DNA of 64,000 nt from Cryobacterium glucosi. GTDB taxonomy: Bacteria > Actinomycetota > Actinomycetes > Actinomycetales > Microbacteriaceae. This document shows, piece after piece, positions 45,933-54,884 of the stretch; position 1 is the first letter of the stretch; each line of letters starts with the position of its first letter. The stretch lies in NCBI RefSeq assembly GCF_004402235.1, contig NZ_SOFS01000024.1:1-64000 (forward strand), written 5' to 3'. The position numbers were made by a program, and so were the translations under genes. Below the pieces are notes generated by a model that was given only the letters and a program-made list of their open reading frames with translations, had not been told where the DNA came from and made no database searches.

Positions 45933-46039
45933 CGACTGAAAATCGAGAGGTCACGGGATCGACGCCCGTCGGGGCCACCCGCTGAAATCCCTGGTTATCC
46001 GGGGTTTTTCTCATTAACGGATGTCTTTTCTCCGGCCTC
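45933..46039. repeat. attR: 107-bp direct repeat, tRNA-Phe 3' end
   Basis: A partial copy of tRNA-Phe from the anticodon loop to the 3' end plus its terminator, 96% identical to 40432-40538. It cannot form a full tRNA and marks the right border of the 5.5-kb element. Confidence 0.92.
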
Positions 46040-46167
46040 CCGGTTCAGCGGAAGTGGATGCCTCGACGTTCTCCGTCGAGAATCTCCGTTCGTTCTGAGA
46101 ATCGCCTACGCACAGGAGCTCGACAATAGGGCCGATTCTCGGCGCTTGTGACCGGTTAGATGATGTC

Positions 46168-46596
46168 ATGACTGCTCACTATCGGTTTTCCGCAGATTCA
46201 ACTGAGATCGACCGGGACAAGGTCCATCGTTGGATCAGCGAGCAGTCATATTGGGCCCCTGGGCGCTCCCGTTCACGACAGGACGCGGCGATCGACGGTT
46301 CTCGCAACTTCGGCGTCTACGACAGTGCATCGGGCCGGCAGGTCGCGTACGGCCGAATGGTCACCGACGGAGTGACATTTGCCTGGCTGTGCGACGTGTT
46401 CGTCGACCCGGAGGTTCGCGGCCAGGGCCTCGGGGAAATGCTCATCGCAGGCATCGTCGAAGACTTCCGACCCCTCGGACTGCGCCGCATCGCTCTCGCG
46501 ACCACTGACGCTCACGGCCTGTACGCCAAATTCGGATTCACCCGCGTGGTGGCACCTGAGACCTGGATGGAACGTCCCGACCAGCCACACTCCTGA
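46168..46596 (+). CDS. GNAT-family N-acetyltransferase
   Basis: A 142-residue acetyltransferase of the small YjdJ/Eis-unrelated type. Strand 4 and the acetyl-CoA loop are visible in CDVFVDPEVRGQGLGEMLI (about residues 74-92), followed by LATTDAHGLYAKFGFTRV with the C-terminal Tyr. The substrate is unknown. It is the first chromosomal gene beyond attR. Confidence 0.85.
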   Translation: MTAHYRFSADSTEIDRDKVHRWISEQSYWAPGRSRSRQDAAIDGSRNFGVYDSASGRQVAYGRMVTDGVTFAWLCDVFVDPEVRGQGLGEMLIAGIVEDFRPLGLRRIALATTDAHGLYAKFGFTRVVAPETWMERPDQPHS

Positions 46597-46659
46597 TCCA
46601 CATGCGCCGTCGGGCGATGATCACGGGATGGCAGGGCGGGCCGTCGCTAGGCTCGCGTC

Positions 46660-47190
46660 ATGAGTATCCGGCTTCGAGGGGCGAGCGCCCGCCAGTCCCC
46701 CGCGTTCCGCACCGGTAGTGCTGCTGACACCGCGGAGTGCGTCGCGCTGTGGGTCCGGGCATGCGCCACGCGCGATGGGGCGGCCGTCGCAGGAGTGGCC
46801 GAACGGGCTCGACCGAAGTTCGACCACGCCGAGAGTTGGATCGTGGCTGAGGAAACCGGTGCCGGAATCCGGGGCTTCGTTCTCGCAACAACGCCGAAGA
46901 GAGGGCTACCGACCGATCCACCCGACGCTGCGGTGGTGAGCCTGCTCGCCGTTGCACCAGACGCGCAGGGACGTGGGCTCGGGAGAGCGCTTCTGGTCAG
47001 TGTTGCCGAGGAACTCAAGCACCACGGTCACAAGCACGCTGTCCTGCACGTCCTCACGGACAACCACCCTGCTGTCGATCTCTATCGGCATGAGGGATGG
47101 CGGCCGTTGGGAGAGCCGTTCCAACACTCACTTCTGAAGAGGCCTGCGCAAACCTATGCGCTCGACCTGGATTCACGCGCGAAGGGCTGA
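46660..47190 (+). CDS. GNAT-family N-acetyltransferase
   Basis: A 176-residue acetyltransferase with LLAVAPDAQGRGLGRALLVS (acetyl-CoA loop, about residues 97-116) and VLTDNHPAVDLYRHEGWRPL. The substrate is unknown. Its last 137 bp overlap the C-terminal coding region of the convergent EamA transporter, an unusually long antisense overlap. Confidence 0.85.
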   Translation: MSIRLRGASARQSPAFRTGSAADTAECVALWVRACATRDGAAVAGVAERARPKFDHAESWIVAEETGAGIRGFVLATTPKRGLPTDPPDAAVVSLLAVAPDAQGRGLGRALLVSVAEELKHHGHKHAVLHVLTDNHPAVDLYRHEGWRPLGEPFQHSLLKRPAQTYALDLDSRAKG

Positions 47191-48106
47191 TCCGTTGACG
47201 CGAGAACGATGACGCCAGGCGGTGCCGTTGCTCGACGGACCGGCCCCAGGCGGTTCCGGCGAGGATGAGGGCGATACCGACGTATCCGGCGACGGCCACC
47301 GGGTCATGGGCGACGGCGATTCCGACAAGTGCAGCCCAGACCGGCTCAGTTCCGAGGAGGAGGCTCACTCTGGAGGGCGAGGTGCGTCGGACGGCCCAGG
47401 TTTGGATCAGGAACGCGAAGACGGTGCACGCGACGACGAGGTAGAGGAACAGGACCGTACGTCCGGGGTCGAGACGAGCCAGAAAGTGCGGGATCGAGTC
47501 GCCGTAGAACAGTGACGCCGCCGAGAAGATCATCGCGCAGGTCGAGAGTTGCACCGTGGTGAGGTGGAGCGAGTTCATCGGAGTGTTGCCCGTGAGCCTG
47601 GACATCGACGTGACGTGGATGGCACGGATGATGGCCGCGGCGAGCACGAGCAGGTCGCCGAGGCTCGGCGCCTGGAAGACACCGCCGCTGGCGAGCAGGG
47701 CGACTCCACCGATGGCGATCAGCGCGGCCAGGAAGAACCTGCCGGGCAGCCGGCGACCCGAGACGGCGGAATCCAGAATCGGCGTGAATACGATCGTCAG
47801 GCTGATGATGACTCCGGCATTCGTGGCCGATGTGTGGGCGATCCCGAAGGTTTCGAAGGCGAACACGGCAGTCAGCACAATCCCGAGCAGTATCCCGGAT
47901 CGCAATTCCGCTTGCGTGATCCGGTGCCGCCGTGCGGCGACGAGGGCCGCCATGATGACCGCAGCGAGCAGCTTCCGTGTTGCGAGCAGGGCGACGACGG
48001 ATTGGGGCGTGACCAGTTCTTTGGCGACGAGGTACGTGGATCCCCACGCGGCGGCCACCAGGAGCAGGAGCAGGTCGACGCGGAATCGACTGAGGAGGGC
48101 GGGCAT
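47054..48106 (-). CDS. EamA-family (DMT) transporter
   Basis: A 350-residue drug/metabolite transporter with two EamA halves and about ten helices: VDLLLLLVAAAWGSTYLVAK, SGILLGIVLTAVFAFETFGI, FFLAALIAIGGVALLASGGV, TVLFLYLVVACTVFAFLIQT and VAVAGYVGIALILAGTAWG. Family homology ends near residue 298; the last 50 residues are basic and lie antisense to the GNAT gene, so they may be a non-conserved extension. The ATG at 48106 follows GGAGGA closely. It is divergent from a LysR gene (72 bp apart), which probably controls it. Confidence 0.88.
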   Translation of the reverse strand: MPALLSRFRVDLLLLLVAAAWGSTYLVAKELVTPQSVVALLATRKLLAAVIMAALVAARRHRITQAELRSGILLGIVLTAVFAFETFGIAHTSATNAGVIISLTIVFTPILDSAVSGRRLPGRFFLAALIAIGGVALLASGGVFQAPSLGDLLVLAAAIIRAIHVTSMSRLTGNTPMNSLHLTTVQLSTCAMIFSAASLFYGDSIPHFLARLDPGRTVLFLYLVVACTVFAFLIQTWAVRRTSPSRVSLLLGTEPVWAALVGIAVAHDPVAVAGYVGIALILAGTAWGRSVEQRHRLASSFSRQRISPSRVNPGRAHRFAQASSEVSVGTALPTAAIPHADRDRQQGGCP

Positions 48107-48178
48107 TCCTCCATCGTCCGGCCTGACTTCACGTAATACAAGAGAGCACTTTAGTGTCGAATGCATTAGTTTCAACTT

Positions 48179-49081
48179 ATGGAACTCGGTCAGCTTCGCG
48201 CGTTGCGAGAGCTGGGTGACCGGGGCAGCATTGCTGCCGTCGCGGCGGCGATGCACGTCACGCCGTCGTCGGTGTCCCAGCAGATCAGTGCCCTGCAACG
48301 TCAGTCGCCCGCTCCCTTGACCTTCAGGGACGGCAGAAGGACGGCACTCACGGATGCCGGGCGCGCCCTCGCGCTGGCGGCGATCGACGTCGAGGTGGCA
48401 CTCGAACGCGCCGCGCAGGCGGTGGCGCGTTTCCAGGGCGATCACCTGGGCACCGTTTCCGTGACCGCCTTCCATAGCGTGGGCCTGGCCGTCTTTGGAT
48501 CGTTGATCGCGGCCTGCCGGAGGCCCGACCTGCCCGGCGTTCGGCTGAGCGATTTTGATGTGGCCCAGGAGGACTTCCCCCTCCTCACCATCGATCATGA
48601 TCTTGTGCTCGCCCATCGGCTGGTCGGCAGCCCCGCATGGCCGGGGTCGGTTCGGGTGGAACCCCTCCTGTACGAGCCCCTGGATATCGCGGTCCGACAC
48701 GATCACCGACTCGCAGCGAAAGCCGCAATCGAGCCGGCGGATCTTCGCGACGAGGAATGGGTCGCGGTGCACGAAGGCTTTCCGCTCACGCAGGCTCTCG
48801 CCCTGATCGCGGGAATCGGAGGGAACGAGGCGCGGATCCTGCACCGGATCAACGAATTCTCGGTAGCCGCGTCCATCGTCGACGCGAGCGGATGCGTCGC
48901 CCTGATGCCTCGGTACACAACCGACCTGCGCGACCACCCGGGGTTGGTCCTTCGTCCGCTGGCCTACCCCGGACTCGGACGGCACATCGATTGCCTTGCC
49001 CGGCCGGAGACCCTCGAGCGCGCCAACGCGCAGGCGGTACTGGCGCAGATCAAGGCGATAACCGAGACTCTCACCCGGTGA
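48179..49081 (+). CDS. LysR-family regulator
   Basis: A 300-residue regulator. The N-terminal helix-turn-helix (LRALRELGDRGSIAAVAAAM, then HVTPSSVSQQISAL) is followed by a periplasmic-binding-like effector domain (from about residue 90, GTVSVTAFHSVGLAVFGSLI). Divergent placement next to the EamA gene fits a regulator of that exporter or importer. The effector molecule is unknown. Confidence 0.9.
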   Translation: MELGQLRALRELGDRGSIAAVAAAMHVTPSSVSQQISALQRQSPAPLTFRDGRRTALTDAGRALALAAIDVEVALERAAQAVARFQGDHLGTVSVTAFHSVGLAVFGSLIAACRRPDLPGVRLSDFDVAQEDFPLLTIDHDLVLAHRLVGSPAWPGSVRVEPLLYEPLDIAVRHDHRLAAKAAIEPADLRDEEWVAVHEGFPLTQALALIAGIGGNEARILHRINEFSVAASIVDASGCVALMPRYTTDLRDHPGLVLRPLAYPGLGRHIDCLARPETLERANAQAVLAQIKAITETLTR

Positions 49082-49146
49082 CCTTTCCGTTTCACGGCCC
49101 GACGCCCACAGGTCAGCCATAACATGAGACCTCCACTGAAAGCGTG

Positions 49147-49989
49147 ATGATCTTGGACGAGACAGCAGTTTTCGAGCGAGAGCGTCCCCGGCTGTTGCGT
49201 ATTGCCGGACGCATCCTGCGCGATGGCGTGGAGGCCGAAGACATCGTCCAGCAGGCCTGGCTGCGGCTTCACGCCACAGAGGCCGTGATCGATAATCTGC
49301 CGGCCTGGCTGACCACGGTCACGACACGGCTGTGCCTGGACAGACTGCGCGTCGAGAAACCCATTCTCGTTGACGACCTCGAGTCCCCGTCGCGAACCGC
49401 CGATCCAGCGGATGAGCTCGCCCTCGCCGACACGGTCGGGATCGCCCTCCAGGTGGTGTTGGACCGCCTCACGCCTACGGAGCGTGTCGCGTTCGTCCTT
49501 CACGACAGCTTCAGCATTGACTTTCCCACGATCGCCGCAATCCTCGGGAGCACTCCAGCCGCTGCACGCAAGCTCGCTTCGAGGGCGCGAAGCAAGATCC
49601 GCCCGCAGGGCCAGGAGCACGGCCGCGCCGACTGGAAAGTCGTGGACGCATTCCTCGCCGCCTCGCGGCAAGGCGATTTCGAGCAACTCCTCAAGCTGCT
49701 GGCACCGAACGTAGTGGTCGTCGGCGATGACGCGGCCATAGCGGCGGGGACCCCGTCGCGGATCGAAGGGCGGACAGCGGTGGCAACGATGTTCAACGGC
49801 GCAGCCAAGGCCGCTCTCCCCGTCTTTGTTGACGGGCGCGCCGGGGCCGCATGGTTTCATCGCGGTTCCCCCCGTGTTGCGTTTGACTTCACGGTCCTCG
49901 ACGGCGTCGTGTCTCGAATCGACTTCCGCGCAGACCCGGAGGTCCTGGAACACATCATCCGGCGTGAAGCGGGAGCGAGCCGAGATTGA
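49147..49989 (+). CDS. ECF sigma factor with SnoaL-like C-terminus (ECF41/SigJ type)
   Basis: A 280-residue extracytoplasmic-function sigma factor. Region 2 is seen in LRIAGRILRDGVEAEDIVQQ and WLRLH, and region 4 in LTPTERVAFVLHDSFSIDFP followed by AAARKLASRARSKI. The C-terminal 110 residues form a SnoaL-like domain (DAFLAASRQGDFEQLLKLLA), which in ECF41 proteins modulates activity in place of an anti-sigma factor. The ATG at 49147 or the GTG one codon upstream may be used. The downstream DUF1059 gene is possibly a target. Confidence 0.88.
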   Translation: MILDETAVFERERPRLLRIAGRILRDGVEAEDIVQQAWLRLHATEAVIDNLPAWLTTVTTRLCLDRLRVEKPILVDDLESPSRTADPADELALADTVGIALQVVLDRLTPTERVAFVLHDSFSIDFPTIAAILGSTPAAARKLASRARSKIRPQGQEHGRADWKVVDAFLAASRQGDFEQLLKLLAPNVVVVGDDAAIAAGTPSRIEGRTAVATMFNGAAKAALPVFVDGRAGAAWFHRGSPRVAFDFTVLDGVVSRIDFRADPEVLEHIIRREAGASRD

Positions 49990-50094
49990 CCTGCGACCGT
50001 CCACCACGGCAGCGGTCACACTTGGAGCCGATCGATCGTCATATAGATAGCGGGCCTCAAACGGGGACCGCCTTTACAGTGAGGACCCGAATCG

Positions 50095-50331
50095 ATGAAG
50101 ACCATGACCTGCCGCCAGCTGGGTGGACCGTGCGATCAACCGCTGCACGGCGAGACCGCCGATGACGTCATCAAGGCCCAGAACCGCCATCTCAAGGACG
50201 CGGTCAAAGCCGGAGACGCCACTCATGAGCAAGCCCACAATGAGATGAAAGCTCGTTGGAGGCATCCGAAGCAGTCGATGGATTGGTACACCTCAGCGAA
50301 GAAGGAGTTTGCCGAAATCCCAGGGGCGTGA
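50095..50331 (+). CDS. DUF1059 small protein
   Basis: A 78-residue soluble protein with the family opening MTCRQLGGPCDQPLHGETAD and helical remainder (NRHLKDAVKAGDATHEQAHN). The two Cys in CRQLGGPCD are conserved in DUF1059 and could bind metal or act in redox. The function is unknown. It lies 105 bp after the ECF sigma gene. Confidence 0.75.
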   Translation: MKTMTCRQLGGPCDQPLHGETADDVIKAQNRHLKDAVKAGDATHEQAHNEMKARWRHPKQSMDWYTSAKKEFAEIPGA

Positions 50332-50470
50332 CCGTTGGATAGCGTTCGAACCTGACTCCAGAACGCGGACGACGGACTGCTGGAACAAACGCCCGCGGAT
50401 GATGAACGGACGACGCTCGGCGGCATGCGCCCCTGCTGCAACCGGCATCCGCCCAGAGTCGCCGAGCGAG

Positions 50471-51151
50471 TCAGAGAAGGCCGGCCAGGGCGGCCCACTG
50501 CAGGAGGAGCACGGTCTTGCCGTCGACGATGCGGCCGTCGGCGACCATGGCCAGGGCTTCACCGGAGGGGATCTCGAGGACTTCGATCTCCTCGCCCTCC
50601 TCGGGGAGGCCGCCTCCTGCCGACACCCGGTCGGAAGGGCCGTAGGCGGCGACGTAGAAGTGCACGCGCTCGGTGACCGAACCCGGGCTCATGTAGAGAT
50701 CGAACACGTGCCGCAGCTCCCCGACCGTCACGCCGAGCTCCTCGCTCGTCTCCCTCCGGATCGCGACCTCGGGCGAGTCCTCGTCGAGAAGGCCGGCCGC
50801 GGTTTCGATGAGCATGCCGTCGGGGTGATCGTTGACGTAGGCGGGATACCGGAACTGGCGCGTCAGCAGGACCGTCCTGCGATCCGGGTCGTAGAGCAGG
50901 ATCGTGGCACCGTTGCCGCGATCGTAGGTTTCGCGCTGCTGGCTGGTCTGCTTCCCGTTGCGTCCGCGGTACCGGAAGGTGGTGCGGCGCAGAACGTGCC
51001 AGCCGTCGGAGGTCACCTCCACGCGGTCCACGGTGACGTCAGGGTTCCCGTGCAGGTCGGCTCCGACCCGATCCAGGCCGGTTCTGCCCCGGCCGTCCGG
51101 AGTGTCCTCGCCGGGCCGGCCGGGCAGGGGAAGGGTCGGAAGAGAAGTCAT
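50471..51151 (-). CDS. Nudix hydrolase (NudK/GDP-mannose pyrophosphatase-like)
   Basis: A 226-residue Nudix enzyme. The Nudix box reads GLLDEDSPEVAIRRETSEEL with GVTVG next (about residues 112-136), and the ETYDRGNGATILLYDPDRRT and RQFRYPAYVN segments match the ADP-sugar/GDP-mannose subgroup. It is likely a house-cleaning hydrolase of nucleoside diphosphate sugars. The first 40 residues are Gly/Arg-rich and non-conserved, so the start may be later. Confidence 0.85.
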   Translation of the reverse strand: MTSLPTLPLPGRPGEDTPDGRGRTGLDRVGADLHGNPDVTVDRVEVTSDGWHVLRRTTFRYRGRNGKQTSQQRETYDRGNGATILLYDPDRRTVLLTRQFRYPAYVNDHPDGMLIETAAGLLDEDSPEVAIRRETSEELGVTVGELRHVFDLYMSPGSVTERVHFYVAAYGPSDRVSAGGGLPEEGEEIEVLEIPSGEALAMVADGRIVDGKTVLLLQWAALAGLL

Positions 51152-51294
51152 GACTACAAACGTACGGTGATGCGCCCAGGCGACACCATCGAGCGAAGTG
51201 CCCCTGCCGCTAACCCGGGATTCTCCCTAGGATCACTGCATGCCCCCACCGACGTCCCGCATGCCAGGCCTCGCGACAGCGGGAGGGCGGCACC

Positions 51295-52281
51295 GTGCTG
51301 GATGAGGCCCGCTTCAACACCGTCGCGAACATGCGCGCGTCGGTGTTCTTCGACGGCCCGGACGTGCGCAGCCGCTACAGCCGCTTCTGGATGCTGCTCG
51401 TGCTGTCCGCGGTCATTGCCTCGGCCGGGATCGTCGGCGACTCCACGGCGACCGTGATCGGGGCGATGATCGTCGCCCCACTGATGACGCCGATCATGGG
51501 CACCATGCTCGCGACGGTGATCGGAGACCGGACGAACCTGCTCCGATCGCTGCTCCTGGTCGTCACAGGCGCCGCGACGGCGGTCGCGATCGGGTACCTG
51601 GTCGGCTTCCTCGTCGTCAACGACGTGCTCGCGGAGACGAACGCACAGGTCTCCGCCCGGGTCACGCCCGGCCTCATCGACCTGCTCGCGGCGCTCGGCA
51701 CCGGCGTTGTCGGGTCGGTCGCACTCGTGCGCAAGGACATCTCAGATACCCTGCCCGGCGTTGCGATCGCGATCTCGCTCGTCCCGCCGCTCACCGTTGC
51801 GGGCCTCGCCCTCGAGTCCGGCTCCGTCGCCCAGTCGCTCGGCGCCCTGCTGCTCTTCGTGACCAATGTCGTGGCCATCATCGGGACGGGCGTTGTCGTG
51901 ATGTCGGTCTACGGGGTGACCCGGCTCGCGCGCGACCCCCTGGCGGGTGAACCGCACCGGGGAATGGGCCGCACCATCGCCCTGCTCACCGTCATGTTCC
52001 TCGTGATCGGCGTGCCGCTCGCGATCACCAGCATCGGCATCAGTGCGCGCGCCATCGTCGAGCAGGGCGTCCATCGGGTCGCGGAGTCCTGGGCGCAGTC
52101 GGTCGGCTGGGAGGTCGACACCGTGAGCACACGGGACGCCGACGTCTACATCCGCCTCGAAGGCCCGCTCCCGGTGCCCGACACGGCGACCCTCAAGGCG
52201 CTGCTGGATGCCGCGGGCGTGGACACGAGGAAGGTCACGGTCAACCTCGTCCCCATTTACTCGGTGAAGCTCGCAAATTAA
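51295..52281 (+). CDS. DUF389 membrane protein
   Basis: A 328-residue protein with five or six helices. The DUF389 core is FWMLLVLSAVIASAGIVGDS, AMIVAPLMTPIMGTMLAT, and VAIAISLVPPLTVAGLALES. The C-terminal 80 residues are soluble. Members are widespread, but their role in transport is unproven. The GTG at 51295 is used. Confidence 0.85.
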   Translation: MLDEARFNTVANMRASVFFDGPDVRSRYSRFWMLLVLSAVIASAGIVGDSTATVIGAMIVAPLMTPIMGTMLATVIGDRTNLLRSLLLVVTGAATAVAIGYLVGFLVVNDVLAETNAQVSARVTPGLIDLLAALGTGVVGSVALVRKDISDTLPGVAIAISLVPPLTVAGLALESGSVAQSLGALLLFVTNVVAIIGTGVVVMSVYGVTRLARDPLAGEPHRGMGRTIALLTVMFLVIGVPLAITSIGISARAIVEQGVHRVAESWAQSVGWEVDTVSTRDADVYIRLEGPLPVPDTATLKALLDAAGVDTRKVTVNLVPIYSVKLAN

Positions 52282-52580
52282 CGGATGTCCCCCCGAGGGG
52301 TACTAGCGTGTCGCGGCAGTTGCGGGGTACGTTCCGTTCGTGACCGCCGGGAACGGCGGCCACGACGCATCCGTTCCTCGTACCGTCCGCTTCCTCCTGT
52401 ACACCCGAGCACAGGGACTGCCGTGAATACGACCTCATCGCATCGACTACCCCGTCGACCCCGATCCACCGCCTCACACGCGGCCATGCGCCCGCGCGGC
52501 ACGACCAGCGCACGCGATTCGCGTCGCGGCACACCGGGCGCCACCGCTCCGGGCGCCACCGCAGTGACGACGGGCCCGCG
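52282..52580. other. Intergenic region
   Basis: A 299-bp gap. Open frames exist, but they are Arg/Ser/Pro-rich by-products of high GC. A short G/C hairpin (CCCCCCGAGGGG) near 52290 may be a weak terminator of the DUF389 gene. Confidence 0.4.
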
Positions 52581-53165
52581 ATGAACGTCACCGATCCCGC
52601 TGAAGTCGACCCGAGCGCGGTCATCGGCGCGGGCGCACTTATCGCCGACCTGGTGCGGGTGCGCGAGTACGCCCGGATCGGGCCGGGCAGCATTCTCGGC
52701 CGCGGCGCGTACGTCGGACCCGGCGTTGTGGTGGGCCGCAACTGCATCGTGCAGGAATACGCGGTCGTCTACGAACCCGCGCTACTCGAGGACGGGGTCT
52801 TCGTCGGGGCGGCGGCCGTGTTCACGAACGACCCGCACCCCCGTGCGATCAATGCCGACGGCTCGGCCAGGCCGGTCAGTGAGCGGTCGACGCTGGGCGT
52901 CACCGTGCGAACAGGGGCCTCTGTCGGGGCACACGCTGTGTGCCTCGCCCCGCTGACGATCGGGCGCTGGGCGATGGTGGCCGCCGGCGCGATCGTGACC
53001 GCGAATGTGCCTGACTTCGCGCTCATGGTCGGGGTCCCCGCCGAGAGGGTGGGCTGGGTCGGCCGCAGCGGCGCTACCCTCGAGCATGTCGGCGACGGCG
53101 TATGGGTTTGCCCCGTCACCGGTGAGCGCTACCGGCAGCACGACGGGCAGCTCACGCTCGAGTGA
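52581..53165 (+). CDS. Left-handed beta-helix acyltransferase
   Basis: A 194-residue hexapeptide-repeat protein with LbH turns such as VIGAGALIADLVRV, IGPGSILGRGAYVGPGVVVG and MVAAGAIVTANVPDFALMVG. It resembles WbpD/WlbB-type N-acetyltransferases acting on UDP-amino sugars. The C-terminal VCPVTGERYRQ hints at a degenerate metal-binding tail. No sugar-nucleotide genes adjoin it, so the acceptor is uncertain. Confidence 0.82.
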   Translation: MNVTDPAEVDPSAVIGAGALIADLVRVREYARIGPGSILGRGAYVGPGVVVGRNCIVQEYAVVYEPALLEDGVFVGAAAVFTNDPHPRAINADGSARPVSERSTLGVTVRTGASVGAHAVCLAPLTIGRWAMVAAGAIVTANVPDFALMVGVPAERVGWVGRSGATLEHVGDGVWVCPVTGERYRQHDGQLTLE

Positions 53166-53180
53166 GCCGCCCCGCGCGGT

Positions 53181-54137
53181 TCAGGCGGCGAAGCGGTCGG
53201 TCGCCTCGATGATCGCGTCGAGGTTGCCGGGTTCCTCGAAGGAGTGCCCGGCGTCGGGGATCATGCGGAAGTCGGCCTCCGGCCAGTTCTTGTGCAGTTC
53301 CCAGGCGGTGAACGCCGGAGTGCACATGTCGTAGCGGCCCTGCACGATGACGCCGGGGATCTCGCTCAGCCGGCCGGCGTCACGGATCAGCTGCCCGGGC
53401 TCGAACCAGCCGAGGTTGCGGAAGTAGTGGTTCTCGATGCGCGCGAACGCGACCGCGAAGTCGGGCTCGGTGAACCGGGCGATCGTCGCGGGCTGCTGCA
53501 GCAGCGTGATCGTCGACGATTCCCACGTCGACCAGGCAACGCCGGCGCGCTCCCGCACGTAGCGGTCGGGGTCGTGCAGCAGGCGGCCGTAGGCCTCGAT
53601 GAGCTTGCCGCGCTCGTCGACGGGGACCGGCGCGAGGAAACCCTCCCACAGGTCGGGGTAGATCGCCGCGGCACCGCCCTCGTAGAACCAGTCGAGCTCG
53701 ACGGGCCGCAGGGTGAAGATGCCGCGCAGGATGAGCTCGGTCACCCGCTCCGGGTGGGTTTCGGCGTAGGCGAGGCCGAGGGAACTGCCCCAGGATCCAC
53801 CGCAGACCTGCCAGCGGTCGATGCCGAGGTGCTCGCGCAGTCGTTCGATGTCGGCGACCAGGTGCCACGTCGTGTTCGTGCTGAGGTCGGCATCCGCTGC
53901 GCTCGCGTGCGGGGTGCTCTTGCCGCAGCCGCGCTGGTCGAAGAGGATGATGCGGTACTTCTCCGGGTCGAACACGCGGCGCTGCTGGGGGCTCGACCCG
54001 CCGCCGGGACCGCCGTGCAGGTAGACCGCTGGCTTGCCGTCCGGGTTGCCGGATGCCTCCCAGTAGATGGACTGGCCGTCACCGACCTCGAGCATCCCGG
54101 TTTCGTAGGGTTCCAGGTCGGGGTAGAAGGTGCGCAT
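53181..54137 (-). CDS. pip: Proline iminopeptidase
   Basis: A 318-residue alpha/beta hydrolase of peptidase family S33 that removes N-terminal proline. The oxyanion motif HGGPGGGSS and FDQRGCGKSTPHA, the nucleophile in GGSWGSSLGLAYA (about residue 113), and the C-terminal DAGHSFEEPGN with the catalytic His are all present. The length is that of the family. Confidence 0.95.
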   Translation of the reverse strand: MRTFYPDLEPYETGMLEVGDGQSIYWEASGNPDGKPAVYLHGGPGGGSSPQQRRVFDPEKYRIILFDQRGCGKSTPHASAADADLSTNTTWHLVADIERLREHLGIDRWQVCGGSWGSSLGLAYAETHPERVTELILRGIFTLRPVELDWFYEGGAAAIYPDLWEGFLAPVPVDERGKLIEAYGRLLHDPDRYVRERAGVAWSTWESSTITLLQQPATIARFTEPDFAVAFARIENHYFRNLGWFEPGQLIRDAGRLSEIPGVIVQGRYDMCTPAFTAWELHKNWPEADFRMIPDAGHSFEEPGNLDAIIEATDRFAA

Positions 54138-54155
54138 CTCCCGAGCCTACGGCGT

Positions 54156-54884
54156 TCAGGGACGGGTCAGGCCCTGCTCGTAGGCGAGGATGACGATGTG
54201 CACCCGGTCGCGGAGGCCGAGTTTCTGCAGAATCCGGCCGACGTGGGTCTTCACCGTGGACTCGGAGAGGAAGAACCGCTCGGCGAGCTCGGTGTTGGAG
54301 AGGCCCTCGGCGATGGCGAAGAAGACCTCTCGTTCCCGGTCGGTCAGCACGTCGATGCGCGCGGCATCCGCTTCGGGGTCCTCGCCGGTCTCGGAGCCGC
54401 CCGTCCCCTCGGCGGGGAGCCTGGACCCGAACAACTCGAGCATCCGGCGCGTGACCCGGGGCGACACGGATGCCTCCCCCGACGCGACCGCCCGGATCGC
54501 GGCGGTCAGTTCGCTCGGTTGGGCGTCTTTGAGCAGGAAGCCGCGGGCGCCGGCCTTGAGACCGCCGAACGCATACTCGTCGAGGTCGAACGTCGTGAGG
54601 ATGATGATCCGGATCCCGGGGTGCGCCGCGGTGATCAGCCGGGTAGCCTCGATCCCGTCGACGCCGGGCATCCGCACGTCCATAAGGATGACGTCGGGCA
54701 GCATGCTCGCGGCGAGCCGCACTGCCGCGGCGCCGTCGCCGGCCTCGGCGACGACGGTGAAGTCATCCTCGGCCTCGAGCACCATCCGGAACCCCATCCG
54801 GAGCAGGGCCTGGTCGTCGACGAGCATGATCCGGGTCGGAGCCGGCGTGTGGTCGTGGGGAGCCGGGTCGTGGAGACCGGTCAT
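54156..54884 (-). CDS. Response regulator, NarL/LuxR type
   Basis: A 242-residue regulator with a receiver domain (IMLVDDQALLRMGFRMVL, phosphoacceptor Asp in DVILMDVRMPGVDG near residue 70) and a C-terminal LuxR helix-turn-helix (LTDREREVFFAIAEGLSNTE and STVKTHVGRILQKL). Its start overlaps the kinase gene by 4 bp, so the two form one system. Confidence 0.95.
   Translation of the reverse strand: MTGLHDPAPHDHTPAPTRIMLVDDQALLRMGFRMVLEAEDDFTVVAEAGDGAAAVRLAASMLPDVILMDVRMPGVDGIEATRLITAAHPGIRIIILTTFDLDEYAFGGLKAGARGFLLKDAQPSELTAAIRAVASGEASVSPRVTRRMLELFGSRLPAEGTGGSETGEDPEADAARIDVLTDREREVFFAIAEGLSNTELAERFFLSESTVKTHVGRILQKLGLRDRVHIVILAYEQGLTRP

Noticed and set aside
52285..52584. An open frame between the DUF389 gene and the acyltransferase.
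   Set aside because: Arg/Ser/Pro/Thr-rich composition, no ribosome binding site and overlap with the next start.
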